Assembly: GCF_024758705.1 (NCBI RefSeq) | Contig: NZ_CP096971.1 | Span: 744,001 to 808,000, forward strand | Direction of reading: 5' to 3' | Length of the DNA stretch: 64,000 bases | Origin: Sphingomonas sp. SUN019 | Lineage (GTDB): Bacteria; Pseudomonadota; Alphaproteobacteria; Sphingomonadales; Sphingomonadaceae | Shown here: positions 25,970-35,239 of the stretch, one piece after another | Layout of the letters: every line of letters begins with the position of its first letter | How positions within the stretch are numbered: position 1 is the first letter of the stretch | The notes under the pieces: model-generated | Database searches by the model: none | Seen by the model: the letters and a program-made list of their open reading frames with translations, nothing else | What the model was told of the DNA's origin: nothing | Program-made: the position numbers and the translations under genes

Positions 25970-27073
25970 ATGGCGCTCCCCAAGATTCTGGTCACCGGTG
26001 CGACCGGCAAGACCGGGCAAGCCGTCGTCGACCTGCTGCTCGACAAGGGGTTTCCGGTGCGAGCGCTCGTCCGCGCGCGCGATGCCCGAAGCGCAGCGCT
26101 GGATCGGCGCGGCGTAGAAACGGTGATCGCCGACATCTTCGACGCCAACCAGATGGCCGACGCATTGCGCAGCGTTCAGCGCGCCTATTATCTTCCGGTC
26201 TTCCACACGCACATGATTCAGGCCTCGGCGGCCTTTGCCATCGCCGCGCGGGAGGCTAAGCTGGAGGCGGTGGTGCAGATGAGCCAGTGGCTGTCGCAGC
26301 CGTCGCACCCGGCGACTATGACGCGCCAGACGTGGCTGACGGATCAGCTTTTCGCCGCACTGCCGGATACTGCGCACATCATCGTCAATCCGGGGATGTT
26401 CGCCGACAATTTCCTGCGCGTTTTCGACTTTGCGGCGCTCCTCGGCATCTTCCCGGTTCTGACCGGCGCCGGTCGTGCGGCGCCCGTATCGAACGAGGAC
26501 ATGGCGCGAGTTGTCGCCGCGTTGCTGATGAAACCGGATCGGCACGCCGGAATGCGCTATCGGCCGACTGGTCCCGAACTGCTGTCCGGCCGCGATATGG
26601 CTGGTATCGTCGCCAAGGTGGTCGAACACCGGTTGGTCACGCTCAACCTGCCGTTCTGGATGTTCTGCAAGGTCGCCCGGCAACAACGGATCGATCCATT
26701 GGAGATCAGCGGCTTTCGCTATTACGTCGAAGAAATGAAACGCGGCACCTTCGCACTTGACGGCGGCGTCACCGACGTCGTCGCGGAACTAACCGGGAGA
26801 CCCGCCGAGAGCTTCGAGACGACCGCGCTCCGCTATGCAGCGACGCCCTTTGCCCGCCAGACGCTCGGCAATCGGATGAAGGCTTTCTTGAAATTCAATC
26901 TCACGCCCATCTATCGCGGCTACGATCTGGATCGGTGGGACCGGATGAAAGGCTTTCCCGCCCCGTCCAATCCGACCCTGTCGATAGACGATGCCGACTG
27001 GCGCGCGGAACACAGCGCGCAGAATCAGTCGCCGCCCCAGCCTGCGTTCGCGCCGCGAGCCGTGCGCGCCTGA
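25970..27073 (+). CDS. NmrA-like NAD(P)-binding oxidoreductase
   Basis: 367 residues. Rossmann motif ILVTGATGKTGQAV at residues 5-18 and RALVRARDA after the second strand are typical of NmrA/SDR-a5 proteins. These act as NAD(P)H-dependent quinone or aldehyde reductases or as redox sensors. A C-terminal extension of ~90 residues (LKFNLTPIYRGYDLDRWDRMKGFP) is longer than in the smallest members. Second gene after the 57-residue protein and under probable control of the divergent TetR regulator. Substrate unknown. Confidence 0.85.
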   Translation: MALPKILVTGATGKTGQAVVDLLLDKGFPVRALVRARDARSAALDRRGVETVIADIFDANQMADALRSVQRAYYLPVFHTHMIQASAAFAIAAREAKLEAVVQMSQWLSQPSHPATMTRQTWLTDQLFAALPDTAHIIVNPGMFADNFLRVFDFAALLGIFPVLTGAGRAAPVSNEDMARVVAALLMKPDRHAGMRYRPTGPELLSGRDMAGIVAKVVEHRLVTLNLPFWMFCKVARQQRIDPLEISGFRYYVEEMKRGTFALDGGVTDVVAELTGRPAESFETTALRYAATPFARQTLGNRMKAFLKFNLTPIYRGYDLDRWDRMKGFPAPSNPTLSIDDADWRAEHSAQNQSPPQPAFAPRAVRA

Positions 27074-27114
27074 ATCGATCCAGCTTGGCCGAATACGTGT
27101 AATGGAGAGATCTC

Positions 27115-27579
27115 ATGCCGACTCCACTGGACAATCGCATACCCCCGCCGATTATGACCGTATTTGTCGGTATGGCGATGCTTGTCGCCTCGTCGGTCAC
27201 ACCAACGATCCACCTGGCCCCGCCCGCCCGGTATGGGATCACAGCCCTGGTGCTGCTGGTTGCAGGTATATTCGGCGGCAGCGCCTTCGCGGCATTCGGT
27301 CGCGCGCAGACGACGATCAACCCGGTAAGGATCGATCAGGCGTCGGCACTGGTGACGACAGGCATCTATTCGGTCACCCGCAATCCGATGTACGTCGCCC
27401 TGACCGCGCTGCTTGTCGCGCTCGCCTGTGGCCTCTCGAACGCATGGCTATTGCTCGGTCCGCTCGGCTTCGCGCTGTTCACGTCACGCTTTCAGATCCT
27501 ACCTGAAGAGCGGGCGATGCATACCAAGTTCGGCGATGCGTTCACTACCTATTGCGCTAGGGTGCGGCGCTGGCTCTAG
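27115..27579 (+). CDS. Membrane methyltransferase, isoprenylcysteine/PEMT-like
   Basis: 154 residues with four predicted membrane segments (FVGMAMLVASSV, ITALVLLVAGIF, VALTALLVALAC, WLLLGPLGFALF). The motif GIYSVTRNPMYVAL at ~82-95 and the C-terminal LPEERAMHTKFGDAFTTYCARVRRWL match the S-adenosylmethionine-dependent isoprenylcysteine carboxyl methyltransferase-like (PEMT/ICMT) family. GGAGAGA precedes the ATG by 6 nt. The acceptor cannot be inferred. It follows the NmrA-like gene by 41 bp and may be its operon partner. Confidence 0.85.
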   Translation: MPTPLDNRIPPPIMTVFVGMAMLVASSVTPTIHLAPPARYGITALVLLVAGIFGGSAFAAFGRAQTTINPVRIDQASALVTTGIYSVTRNPMYVALTALLVALACGLSNAWLLLGPLGFALFTSRFQILPEERAMHTKFGDAFTTYCARVRRWL

Positions 27580-27967
27580 CTTTCTGCGCGGCCGATCGCA
27601 CCTTTCACAAGTCCAACCAGGTCGCCGCAATCAAGTTCGGCTGGACGATAGCCGACGGGCAACTTTGGGTCGGGAACGACGCAGAAATGGACGCCCAGCT
27701 CGACCAAACCGCTTTCCAAGGGCGCGGACGCTCGTTCACATGTCCCGCGCGATGAATGTGACCGCGGACTCAATCGCAAGGATCTTACGTTCGTGCCGAG
27801 GGCGGCGAAAAACCGCGTTACGCGTTTGCCACCGGACCAGTTCAAGATCGCAATGCGGCAAGCTCGGGCATTCACGCGCGCTTTCTAAATCTCTAAAGCC
27901 ACACGTTCGTTCATGCCGTTCGCCCGTTCCGGCCGCGCCCGGAGCAGCGTTGTCAGGAAGCCGAGAG
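27580..27967. other. Intergenic stretch, no confident gene
   Basis: About 390 bp ahead of the GH36 gene. A leftward frame (27576-27875) reads as protein-like at its C-terminal end (VVPDPKLPVGYRPAEL) but has no ribosome binding site and no recognised family, so it may be an old gene remnant. Confidence 0.4.
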
Positions 27968-30196
27968 ATGGACCGTACTTTTCGCTTCCTTAACCCGACG
28001 AGGCGCCAGTATCTCGCCGGGACGATAGGCGTTGCAGCAGCGACAGCAGCGTCGCCGGCGTCGGCATGGACAGCTTTGGATGACGGCGCGCCAGTCGCGA
28101 TTGCCCGGCGCGAGGGTGATCGGCTCATCCTTTCGAACGGCGTTGTCAGCCGGAGGATCCAGCTGCCGAGCGCCACACGATCCACAATCGGGACGACCGA
28201 CTTCCGCACGGTAGCGCGGCGTTCGCGATACTTTACCGGCGAGAGCGACAAGTTTCGCGCCGAAGCGGACGAGTTCGGCTTTCTCGCCAACGACACTCTC
28301 TATTCCGGAAAGTCCGGCTGGACGCTCGACGCGATCACGGACGTGCAGGACGCGCTGCAGAGCCGCGGGGTCGACATTATTCTTCGGAGCAACGACGCGC
28401 GGGTGGAAGTCGCCTTGCGCTACCTGCTGTACCCTGGTCTGCCCGTCGTCCGGAAAACACTGACCGTCCGCAATCTGACGGGCACCCCGCTGAAGCTTGA
28501 GAATATCGATGTCGAATGTTTCAATTTCGACTTCTACTGGCCCGCGACGATGAGCTGGGTCTATAGCGACTATGGTCGTCGCAAGTCGCTCATCCCGTTC
28601 GTCGGCGGGCGGCAGGACGCGCTGGTCGCGCTGCACAATCCCGACTGGGGCGAGGGCGTCGTCCTCGGCAATGAAGCGGCGGGCGTGAACAAGTACACCG
28701 CGGCCTTTGCTGATGGCCGGACATTCAAAGCGGGTCTTGCGCGAAAGGACGCTGGCCTGCCGTTCCGCCGCTGGATAGAGCCGGGCGCGCGCTTCACCGC
28801 GCCGCGCACGTTCGCCATCGTCTATGCAGATACACCGCGCTTCGAAGACGTTCTCAACACCGTCGTGCCCGACTTTGTTCGACGGCATATGGACATTCGC
28901 CTCTCGCGCCTGCCGGTCAAACCGAGCTTCGTCTACAATACGTGGGAGCCGTTTCAGAAGAAGATCGACGCCGAACTGGTCATGAGCCTGGCCACCGCGG
29001 CGGCCGTGGCGGGAATCAAGGAGTTCGTGATCGATGACGGCTGGCAGGACAGCTACGGCGACTGGGGCATCGATCGGGCCAAGTTTCCCGACGGCCTGAA
29101 ACCGGTAATCGACCATATCAAGGCGCTCGGCATGAAGCCCGGCATATGGGTTTCTATCGGCTCTGCCGATCCGGCGAGTGCGGTGTACCGGGCGCATCCC
29201 GAGTGGTTCGCGCGTAATGCCGACGGGCGGCACTATGCGATGCAGGGCGATGAGAACGAATATATGACCGCGTGCTTCAGCACCGGCTGGCGCGACTATA
29301 TCAAGGGCGTCCTGCTGCGGCTGACCGAGGAATATGGCCTCGAATATCTCAAGCTCGACTTCGCCGTCGTCAGCAGTCCGTACCAATACGACACGCGCAA
29401 GGCCGGCTGCTATGCGGCGAACCATCCTGGCCACCGCGACCATGCAGAGTCGCTGTCGGTCAATTTCGACGTGATGTGGCAAGTGTTCGATGAAATCCAC
29501 GCAAAGCATCCGCAGGTGTTCATCGACTGCACGTTCGAGGCGATGGGCGGGTTGCAGCTAATCGACTATGCAATGCTCCAGCACGCCGAGGGCAACTGGC
29601 TGTCGAACTATAACGAGCCCGGAGCGCAGAACGATCTGCGCGTTCGCAACATGGTGTGGTGGCGCTCACCGGCGATGCCGGCGACCGCGCTGGTGATCGG
29701 CAATTCCAAGCTCAACGACGCTGGGTACGAACTCCACCTGATGTCGCTTGCCGGCTTGCTCCCGATCGTCCTCGGCGACCCGCGGACAATGCCGCCCGCG
29801 ACGCTAGCGCGCTGCCGCCACTATGCCGACTGGCTGGCGGCGATGGCGGAACGGCACGACATCTTCAGCTTCCGGCAAGATCTACCGGGGTTCGGAGAGC
29901 CGCAGGAGGGCGGCTGGGACGGGTTTCAGCGGATCAACACCGACAGTCGCTCAGGCGGCATTGTCGGCGTCTTTCGACACAATGCGGTCGAGCCGGTGCG
30001 CCGCGTCACGATCGCCTGGCTCGACCCGGCCGCGCGTTACGACGTCCGCGCGTTCGACGGCCAACTCGTCACCAGGATGACGGGCTCCGCGCTGAAGCTG
30101 ACCGGGTTCGACTGGGAACTGAAGAAACCGATTGCCGGTCAGTTGTTCGAAATTCGGCGGGTCACGAAGGCGGGCTATGAGCGGACCGAAATCTGA
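27968..30196 (+). CDS. GH36 family alpha-galactosidase, Tat-exported
   Basis: 742 residues from the ATG at 27968 (MDRTFRFLNPTRRQYLAG), which has AGGAAG upstream; the frame is open much further back but that part is not protein-like. The N-terminus is a Tat-type signal (TRRQYLAG followed by an Ala-rich stretch to ASAWT). The N-terminal beta-sandwich precedes a TIM barrel with EFVIDDGWQDSYGDWG, MKPGIWVSIGSADP, YLKLDF (Asp464 is the expected nucleophile) and VFIDCTFEAMGG. It should release terminal alpha-galactose or a related sugar in the periplasm. It stands alone, with no TonB receptor or transporter adjacent. Confidence 0.88.
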   Translation: MDRTFRFLNPTRRQYLAGTIGVAAATAASPASAWTALDDGAPVAIARREGDRLILSNGVVSRRIQLPSATRSTIGTTDFRTVARRSRYFTGESDKFRAEADEFGFLANDTLYSGKSGWTLDAITDVQDALQSRGVDIILRSNDARVEVALRYLLYPGLPVVRKTLTVRNLTGTPLKLENIDVECFNFDFYWPATMSWVYSDYGRRKSLIPFVGGRQDALVALHNPDWGEGVVLGNEAAGVNKYTAAFADGRTFKAGLARKDAGLPFRRWIEPGARFTAPRTFAIVYADTPRFEDVLNTVVPDFVRRHMDIRLSRLPVKPSFVYNTWEPFQKKIDAELVMSLATAAAVAGIKEFVIDDGWQDSYGDWGIDRAKFPDGLKPVIDHIKALGMKPGIWVSIGSADPASAVYRAHPEWFARNADGRHYAMQGDENEYMTACFSTGWRDYIKGVLLRLTEEYGLEYLKLDFAVVSSPYQYDTRKAGCYAANHPGHRDHAESLSVNFDVMWQVFDEIHAKHPQVFIDCTFEAMGGLQLIDYAMLQHAEGNWLSNYNEPGAQNDLRVRNMVWWRSPAMPATALVIGNSKLNDAGYELHLMSLAGLLPIVLGDPRTMPPATLARCRHYADWLAAMAERHDIFSFRQDLPGFGEPQEGGWDGFQRINTDSRSGGIVGVFRHNAVEPVRRVTIAWLDPAARYDVRAFDGQLVTRMTGSALKLTGFDWELKKPIAGQLFEIRRVTKAGYERTEI

Positions 30197-30232
30197 TTCG
30201 GTTGGCTCGACCCATAAGCCGCCATTTGGCGA

Positions 30233-30634
30233 TCATTCGAACCCGCGTCGCGCATCGATCTCTTGCCGCTTGCAGTTTTCCAGAGTGATGCTGAGGGCAA
30301 AAGCATCGCACGCGAGCTCTTCGCGTAATTCGTCCGCATTGAGGACGACGCGCGCACGATCGTCCACCCGCATCTGGCGCCACTGCTTGCAAGTGCGATA
30401 GTTGGGATAGCGTTCGGCAAATGCGGCGTTGGCCTGCTCGGTATCGCCGTCATCTTCGTCCGGCTCATCCAACAGGAGATCGCCGACATACCTGCGCGAC
30501 TCTCGGAAATCGGCACTGTCCGCCATAATCAGCGGACAATAGCCGTGAGCGAAGACGAAGGGCTCCGGCAGATGGGCCTTGGGCAAACCGTCCGGGTCGC
30601 TTGCTGCTGGCGGTAGGCTCCAATGCTCGTTCAA
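30233..30634 (-). CDS. Hypothetical protein, possibly 5'-truncated
   Basis: 133 residues from a TTG at 30634. The same frame continues upstream with protein-like sequence (SWLPPIHADGTIVIATLFAEL) across 30635-30700 toward the end of the IclR gene, with no ATG or GTG to start it. Either a rare start is used or the 5' part was lost when the IclR gene was placed here. The product is acidic in its middle (LLLDEPDEDDGDTEQA) and has no recognised domain. Expression would need a promoter inside or near the IclR gene. Confidence 0.5.
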   Translation of the reverse strand: MNEHWSLPPAASDPDGLPKAHLPEPFVFAHGYCPLIMADSADFRESRRYVGDLLLDEPDEDDGDTEQANAAFAERYPNYRTCKQWRQMRVDDRARVVLNADELREELACDAFALSITLENCKRQEIDARRGFE

Positions 30635-30728
30635 CTCCGCGAAAAGCGTCGCGATGACGATAGTACCGTCCGCATGGATGGGCGGCAGCCAGGATGTCGA
30701 TCCCTGGTCCGTCGCGGGACGCGCGCAC

Positions 30729-31484
30729 TTACGCTGCTCGCCAAGTGGCTGTCTCCGCCTGCAGAAGCTGACGCATCGTACGCACGATCTTGGCTTCGTT
30801 CCGGCGGATGCGGTGACTTAGTCCTGCTACCGCCACGACCAACGTTTCGCCTTCCCCCGTGGTCTTTATCGGGATCGCAATCGCTCCAGTATCGGGGAGC
30901 ACAACATCGTAAGCGGTCGCGTAGCCCGACGCGCGGGCATCGGCGATCGCGGCCTCGATCGCATCCAGCGCAGGTCGCCCGCGCGCGCTCGACTGCTTCG
31001 TCCATCGGCTGAGCAGGTCACGCACGGTGGATTCATTCTGTGCTGACATCCATGCCGTCCCGATCGCTGTTCCGATCAACGGGAACATCAAGCCTTCCTC
31101 GACCTGCAGCGAGATCGGATGCGTGCCGATCAACGCGTGCAGGCACCGCATCTGCAGATCGGCGGGCGCAGTCAGCGTCACCGTCTCGCTGGTCAGGTCA
31201 CGCAATTGCGCCAGGGTCGGCAGCAGCATTTCCGACCCCAGCAGAGCGCCTGCGATCCAGTCGCCCAGCCGCGCCAGCTTCAGCGTCGGGAAGAAACTCT
31301 GGTCCGACGGCCCGACGCTCAGATAGCCCTGCGCAACCAGGCTGCGCAGCAGGACGCTGAGGCTCGATTTGGGATAGCCGAGCGCCGCGCCCAGTTCGGA
31401 CGACGTCAGCGGCTCGCGCCGGGCGGCGAACACTTCCAATATGTCGAGCGCGCGCGCCGCCGACTTCACGAGTTCCTGGGACAT
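30729..31484 (-). CDS. IclR-family regulator
   Basis: 251 residues. The N-terminal winged helix reads ALDILEVFAARREPLTSSELGAALGYPKSSLSVLLRSL, and the C-terminal effector domain has the PISLQVEEGLMFPLIGTAIGTAW and DTGAIAIPI segments typical of the family. It lies 44 bp downstream of the lipoyl-protein gene on the same strand, at the end of the TonB receptor-hydrolase-E1 operon, and is the obvious local regulator. The regulated site may be the palindrome between the receptor and amidohydrolase genes at 37587; that is inference. Confidence 0.92.
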   Translation of the reverse strand: MSQELVKSAARALDILEVFAARREPLTSSELGAALGYPKSSLSVLLRSLVAQGYLSVGPSDQSFFPTLKLARLGDWIAGALLGSEMLLPTLAQLRDLTSETVTLTAPADLQMRCLHALIGTHPISLQVEEGLMFPLIGTAIGTAWMSAQNESTVRDLLSRWTKQSSARGRPALDAIEAAIADARASGYATAYDVVLPDTGAIAIPIKTTGEGETLVVAVAGLSHRIRRNEAKIVRTMRQLLQAETATWRAA

Positions 31485-31528
31485 GCCGCCCCTCTATCCA
31501 CGAAGCCGCGACCCGGCCACCGTGATCG

Positions 31529-31765
31529 TCAGGTCTCGACGGTGGCGATCGGCGTGCCGATGCGGTGGACTTGCCCGGCCTCGGCGATCAGGCTGATTGC
31601 GCCCGCGACCGGGCTGGCGATCTCGGTCGAGGTCTTTTCGGTTTCGATTACGTACAGCGGCTGCCCGGTTTCGACCCGGTCGCCGCTCACGACCAACCAT
31701 TCGACGATCGTGCCCTCCTGCATCGACGCCGCCAGCTTGGGCAGTTTCAGCGTCACCTTCGCCAT
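31529..31765 (-). CDS. Free-standing lipoyl-domain protein
   Basis: 78 residues consisting of a single biotinyl/lipoyl domain: KLPKLAASMQEGTIVEWLVVSGDRV, then YVIETEKTSTEIASPVAG with Lys44 as the lipoylation site. Normally this domain is the N-terminus of an E2 acyltransferase, but here no peripheral-subunit or catalytic E2 domain follows. Its start overlaps the stop of the E1 gene (TGATG), so it is the intended partner of that dehydrogenase. Acyl transfer must use an E2/E3 core encoded elsewhere, or the acyl-lipoyl carrier itself feeds another enzyme. Confidence 0.9.
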   Translation of the reverse strand: MAKVTLKLPKLAASMQEGTIVEWLVVSGDRVETGQPLYVIETEKTSTEIASPVAGAISLIAEAGQVHRIGTPIATVET

Positions 31766-33786
31766 CAGCGATCCGCCATCACGGCGCGCGCCTTCGCGGC
31801 GATGCCCTCAGCGCCAGGGAAATGCATCGCCTCCAGATTCTGCGCGAACGGGATCGGCGTATAGCGCGCGCCGAGCCGGGCGACCGGCGCCTTCAGCCGC
31901 CCCCATGCCGCTTCCTGGATACGCGCCGCCAGCTCGGCCCCGAAACCGCCGAATTCGACCGCGGCGTGGACGATCAGCGCGCGGCCGGTGCGCCCGACCG
32001 ATTCCAGCACCGTCGCCATGTCGAGCGGCACGATCGAGCGCAAATCGATCACCTCGGCCTCGACGCCATCCACCGCCAGCAGGTCGGCCGCGGCGAGCGC
32101 CTCCTGCACCGCCCAACTCCACGCCACGATCGTCAAATCCCTACCCGGCCGCGCGACCGCCGCCTTGCCGAGCGGCACGCGATAGTCTCCCGCCGGGACC
32201 AGCCCCGGCGAGAAATAGCAGCGCATCGCTTCGAGGAAGATGCACGGATCGGGATCGTCGATGCACGACAGCAACATGCCCTTGGCGTCGACGGGGTTGC
32301 TCGGCGCGACGATCTTCAGCCCCGGAATATGCGCGAACCACGCCTCCAGCGACTGGCTGTGCTGCGCGCCGAAGCTGCCGACATTGCCCGCGGTCAGCAT
32401 CCGTAGCGTGATCGGGACGCTGGTTCGACCGCCCGACATATAGCGCAGCTTGGCGGCGTGGTTCGCGATCTGGTCCATGCACACCATCGCGAAGTCGACG
32501 ATCATGATCTCTGCGACCGGGCGAAACCCGGCCAAGCTCGCGCCGATCGCCGCGCCGACGATCGCCTGCTCCGAAATCGGCGTGCCGCGCACGCGGTCTC
32601 GGCCATGCCTGGTCGACAGGCCTGCGGTCGCCTTCACGATGCCGCCCGCGGGATCTTCGATATCCTCGCCCAGCAGAATCACGCGGGCGTCGGCGGCCAG
32701 CGCCATGTCGAGCGCTTCGTTCACCGCTTGGCCGAATGTGATCCTGCGCCCGTCGGAGTCGGGTATCGGCGCTGCGGCGATGAAGCGCGGTTCGGCGTCC
32801 GGCAGGTCGTCCGCGCTCGCGAACACATCGACATAGAGTTCGCTGGCGGGCGGCGACTGAGAGGCGTCCGCGAACGCCTGCGCATCGTCGATCTCCGCCG
32901 TGACCGCGGCGTCGATCGCGTCCAGCGCCGCCGCCTCCGTCAACGCGTCGTCGATCAGCCGCTGGCGAAACATCTTCACCGGGTTGGCCGAACGCGCCGC
33001 CGCTAGCGCCGCGGCATCCATGTGAACCTCTTCCGATCCGAAGCTGTGCCCCTGTAACCGGTGCGCGACGCATTCTAACAAGGTTGGCCCCTCGCCGCCG
33101 CGGGCACGGGCGATGGCGCGCGCGGCGGCGGCATGGACCGCGAATGGATCGGTCCCGTCGACGCGCTCGCCCGCCATGCCATATCCTTCGGCGCGACCCG
33201 CGATGGTCGGGCTGCGTGTCGATGCGGCGAAACTGGTATATTCGGCGTAGAGGTTGTTCTGGCAGACGAACACGATCGGCAGCTGCCACAGCGCAGCCAG
33301 GTTTAGGGCCTCATGCACCGCGCCGATATTGGCCGCGCCGTCGCCGAAGCTGCACGTCACGACATTGCCCGAACCCTTCAACTGCTCGCCAAGCGCAATG
33401 CCGGCCGCGATCGGCGCGCCCGCGCCGACGATCCCCGTCGTCACCATTAGCCCGCTGTCGGGATCGGACAGGTGCATCGGTCCGCCCTTGCCCTTCGACA
33501 TCCCCGTTTCGCGGCCGTACATTTCGGCGATGATCTCGCGGATCGGCGCGCCCTTCGCGACGATATCGTGGATGCAGCGATAGGTGATGACCGCCTTGTC
33601 CTCGCGCGTCAGCAGTGGCGCGATCGCGGCCGGGATCGCCTCCTGCCCACCGCAGGGATAATATTGAAACTGCAGGTCGCCCGCCGCCAGCCCCTGCTGG
33701 ATGCGCTGGTCGGTCGCCGCGATCCGCGCCATCGTCCGGTAGATTTCGAGCGCGGTCGCCGCGTCGATCGTCGCCGTCATCGTCAT
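31765..33786 (-). CDS. Thiamine-dependent 2-oxoacid dehydrogenase E1, fused alpha and beta
   Basis: 673 residues from the ATG at 33786, which overlaps the preceding stop (ATGA). The alpha part (1-320) has YRTMARIAATDQRI, FQYYPCGGQEAIP, RETGMSKGKGGPMH and the ThDP motif SFGDGAANIGAVHEALNLAALW...N. The beta part has ITFGQAVNEALDMAL, LLGEDIEDPAGGI, GTPISEQAIVGAAIG and EIMIVDFAMVCMDQI. This arrangement is seen in branched-chain and acetoin-type E1 proteins. It decarboxylates a 2-oxoacid and transfers the acyl group to a lipoyl arm, presumably that of the 78-residue protein encoded next. No E2 or E3 gene is adjacent. Substrate specificity is open; the nearby hydrolase and receptor suggest a dedicated catabolic substrate rather than pyruvate. 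Confidence 0.92.
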   Translation of the reverse strand: MTMTATIDAATALEIYRTMARIAATDQRIQQGLAAGDLQFQYYPCGGQEAIPAAIAPLLTREDKAVITYRCIHDIVAKGAPIREIIAEMYGRETGMSKGKGGPMHLSDPDSGLMVTTGIVGAGAPIAAGIALGEQLKGSGNVVTCSFGDGAANIGAVHEALNLAALWQLPIVFVCQNNLYAEYTSFAASTRSPTIAGRAEGYGMAGERVDGTDPFAVHAAAARAIARARGGEGPTLLECVAHRLQGHSFGSEEVHMDAAALAAARSANPVKMFRQRLIDDALTEAAALDAIDAAVTAEIDDAQAFADASQSPPASELYVDVFASADDLPDAEPRFIAAAPIPDSDGRRITFGQAVNEALDMALAADARVILLGEDIEDPAGGIVKATAGLSTRHGRDRVRGTPISEQAIVGAAIGASLAGFRPVAEIMIVDFAMVCMDQIANHAAKLRYMSGGRTSVPITLRMLTAGNVGSFGAQHSQSLEAWFAHIPGLKIVAPSNPVDAKGMLLSCIDDPDPCIFLEAMRCYFSPGLVPAGDYRVPLGKAAVARPGRDLTIVAWSWAVQEALAAADLLAVDGVEAEVIDLRSIVPLDMATVLESVGRTGRALIVHAAVEFGGFGAELAARIQEAAWGRLKAPVARLGARYTPIPFAQNLEAMHFPGAEGIAAKARAVMADR

Positions 33787-34427
33787 CCCGCCAACCCCTC
33801 GACGATCTGGACGTGGAAGCGCCCCACCCCCGTGCGGATCGGGACCGCGACATTCTGATAGCGATCGCTGAACCAGAATTCCTCGGCATGGGCGAGGCTC
33901 GGCCAGCGCGAAATCGCGAAGATGCCCTCGCCCCATTCGCCTGCCAGCACGCGCACGTCGCCGCCCAGTTCGAACGCGACGTAATAAGCGCCGCGCTCGC
34001 GCATCATCGGCAGGATCACGTCGCGATACGCATCCATCCGCGCCTGATCCTCGCCCGTCCCCTCGATCACCATATACGCGCGCGGCGCGCCTGCGTCGGG
34101 CACGTCGACCGTAGCGATGGTCGGCACCGAATGGCCCGGCCAGCCCTCCCACGCGATGCCCGCGCAGGACAAAGCGACGAGCGCGGGGTCGGCGGCGGCA
34201 AGGCTCGCAGAATCGGGCGACGCCCAGAAGGTGTCGCGGTCCTCGGCGAAAGCGAAGCGCGCGATGATCAGTCCGGTGTGGATGGTCCCCGGTTCGAGCG
34301 GCCGCACATCGTCTGCGCTGGACGCTGCGAGCACATCGCCCCGCGCAGCAACGATCGCGGCCGGCCAATGCTGCGCAGCATCGGCCGTCGTCTTGAGCGT
34401 CAGGAAGGCGGGCGCAGACATGCTCAA
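33783..34427 (-). CDS. DUF1330-like dimeric alpha/beta-barrel protein
   Basis: 214 residues. The C-terminal half (YRDVILPMMRERGAYYVAFELGG then ISRWPSLAHAEEFWFSD) is a DUF1330-type ferredoxin-like domain, and the N-terminal half (HTGLIIARFAFAEDRDTFWASPD) looks like a diverged second copy, so this is a tandem of two. Such folds serve as small monooxygenases, decarboxylases or ligand carriers. The gene overlaps both neighbours by 4 nt (hydrolase upstream, E1 downstream), so it is part of the catabolic operon. No catalytic residue can be named. Confidence 0.7.
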   Translation of the reverse strand: MSMSAPAFLTLKTTADAAQHWPAAIVAARGDVLAASSADDVRPLEPGTIHTGLIIARFAFAEDRDTFWASPDSASLAAADPALVALSCAGIAWEGWPGHSVPTIATVDVPDAGAPRAYMVIEGTGEDQARMDAYRDVILPMMRERGAYYVAFELGGDVRVLAGEWGEGIFAISRWPSLAHAEEFWFSDRYQNVAVPIRTGVGRFHVQIVEGLAG

Positions 34428-35239
34428 TGCCGCGCGCTGAATGCGTTCAACGCAGTGTCGAACGCCGCGGAATCCTCCCAGAACGGACTATGCCCGCCGC
34501 CGGAAAGCTCGACCAGTTCGGCATCGGGAATGCGCCCGGCCATCCAACGGCCGACCTCGCCTGGCATCACCGGATTGTTCTTGCGGCCATACAGCAGCAA
34601 CGTCGGCAGACCGATCGACGGCAGCATGTCGCGGAAATCCATCCTGACCATATCGTCGATCAGGTCCGCGACCGTCGCGGTTGGCGTCAGATACATTTGC
34701 GCCTTCATCTCCGCGATCGTCGCCGGATCGGGCAGATCGGCGAATGCGGCGTGCAGGAAACCGTCCAGCACCGCGCGGTCGGCGCGCACGCTGTCGGCAT
34801 AACCCGCCGCGGCAGCTTCGGGAAAATCGCCGAAGGTCGGATGCGCCCAGCCGTCCGCCGACATCAGGCGCGGCGTCATCTCGCACAGGCAAAGCGCGCG
34901 CAACCGGCTGACGTCGTGATGCTGGAGATAGTCGAGGATCACGAGCCCGCCGAACGCGACGCCCGTGAGCAACACGTCGCGCAGATCGAGCGCGGCCAGG
35001 AATTCGGCGAGGTCCGCGGCGTTCTGCGCGATGGTGTGCCCCGCCATCGGCTTGCCCGACAGCCCCTGCCCGCGCAGATCGAGCATGACCACGCGATTGT
35101 CCGCGGCCAGCGCGTCGACATTGTGCTGCCAGAAATAACCGCCCGGAAACTGCAGCCCCTGCAGCAGCACCAGCGGCCGTCCCGCGCCGCGCTCCTCATA
35201 CCAAAGCGGCGTCCCGTCGGAGAGGAAGTGATGCGCCAT
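34424..35239 (-). CDS. Alpha/beta-fold hydrolase
   Basis: 271 residues from the ATG at 35239, which overlaps the TonB-receptor stop (TGATG). Typical layout: RPLVLLQGLQFPGGYFW (oxyanion strand), VVMLDLRGQGLSGKP, DVLLTGVAFGGLVILDYL at the nucleophile elbow, PTLLLYGRKNNPVMPGE and a C-terminal GGGHSPFWED with the catalytic His. The elbow reads G-V-A-F-G-G, with Ala where the nucleophilic Ser is expected. Either it uses an atypical mechanism (C-C hydrolase, decarboxylase or lyase) or it is a binding protein. It sits in the operon with a receptor and the 2-oxoacid dehydrogenase. Confidence 0.88.
   Translation of the reverse strand: MAHHFLSDGTPLWYEERGAGRPLVLLQGLQFPGGYFWQHNVDALAADNRVVMLDLRGQGLSGKPMAGHTIAQNAADLAEFLAALDLRDVLLTGVAFGGLVILDYLQHHDVSRLRALCLCEMTPRLMSADGWAHPTFGDFPEAAAAGYADSVRADRAVLDGFLHAAFADLPDPATIAEMKAQMYLTPTATVADLIDDMVRMDFRDMLPSIGLPTLLLYGRKNNPVMPGEVGRWMAGRIPDAELVELSGGGHSPFWEDSAAFDTALNAFSARH

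Noticed and set aside
31119..32411. Plus-strand frame of 430 codons opposite IclR, lipoyl and E1 genes
   Set aside because: Pro/Arg/Ser-rich antisense shadow of three well-supported genes.
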